Assembly: GCA_964478455.1 (NCBI GenBank)
Contig: CAYZJD010000115.1
Coordinates: forward strand, 1 to 11,797
DNA length: 11,797 bases
Direction: 5' to 3'
DNA from: CAYZJD01 sp964478455
GTDB taxonomy: Bacteria; Acidobacteriota; Terriglobia; Bryobacterales; Bryobacteraceae
Positions 11,741 through 11,797 of the stretch are shown piece after piece (within the stretch, counting starts at the first letter, position 1; the number at the start of each line of letters is the position of its first letter). Position numbers and translations under genes: made by a program. Below the pieces are notes generated by a model. The model saw nothing but the letters and a program-made list of their open reading frames with translations. It did no database searches and had not been told where the DNA came from.

Positions 11741-11797
11741 GAGTCGCCAGGAACGTGTTGGCAACATCTTACATTCCGGGGCAGAGAAGTCTGACCC
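11721..11797. repeat. Pair of GGGGCAGA-type palindromes (REP-like or mobile-element edge)
   Basis: Two hairpins share GGGGCAG: the one at 11721-11740, and GGGGCAGA-GAAG-TCTGACCC at 11778-11797 (8 bp with one mismatch, touching the window edge). Between them is TGTTG-G-CAACA (11757-11767). Paired palindromes with GGGGTCAGAC-like ends occur as REP elements and near RAYT/IS200-type transposase genes. That link is from memory of such families and is not proven here. Confidence 0.35.

Overview
The window is GC-rich chromosomal DNA that most likely comes from an acidobacterium of the Solibacter/Bryobacter group. The main pointer is a beta-propeller gene (1525-3987, minus) whose C-terminal domain matches the 'Solibacter C-terminal' type (TIGR03437; SPGQINYYIPEE, APGLFTMNANGQG). 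Supporting signs are a remnant of an Acidobacteria-style serine/threonine kinase, a small Gly-zipper protein and two secreted M28 peptidases. The sequence is a scaffold: exactly 100 N at 6715-6814 join two contigs, so the order across that point is not proven.

Left part (1-4400), an accessory and decaying region. A GH1 beta-glucosidase runs off the left edge (minus). Next to it is a 33-codon 3' remnant of an M28 peptidase gene (658-756), closely similar to the tail of the intact M28 gene at 4402-6000. A mazEF-type toxin-antitoxin pair follows (935-1479, plus). The NHL-repeat/TIGR03437 gene comes next (1525-3987, minus). It originally encoded a signal peptide, six propeller blades and the C-terminal domain, but it is broken twice. 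A 684-bp insertion (679 bp plus a duplicated TTGAA) lies at the blade 2/3 boundary, and an in-frame TGA separates the propeller from the C-terminal domain. The insertion carries an intact gene of its own for an exported protein of 190 residues (2963-3535). Upstream lies the first 33 codons of a protein kinase (4185-4283), preceded by a 26-bp dyad element.

Middle part (4400-6714). A secreted M28-like peptidase with a PA-like insert (4402-6000, minus) is divergent from a small single-RRM RNA-binding protein (6256-6642, plus), which has a good promoter candidate. The assembly gap follows.

Right part (6815-11797). yacL-like PIN/TRAM membrane protein, ispD and ispF form a compact plus-strand operon. 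The last two catalyse two steps of the MEP isoprenoid pathway, and the order matches the one known from Firmicutes. The operon meets a second, canonical secreted M28 peptidase (9329-10936, minus) head to head, with a hairpin between them. Divergent from that peptidase is a vapBC-type (FitA-like antitoxin, PIN toxin) module with a promoter/operator candidate. The window ends in two GC-rich hairpins. One is followed by a T-run on the minus strand, and together they resemble a REP-like element or the edge of a mobile element.

No tRNA, rRNA or CRISPR array was seen. The clearest unusual feature is the gene-carrying insertion in the propeller gene. I did not find convincing evidence of a wholly new multi-gene system.
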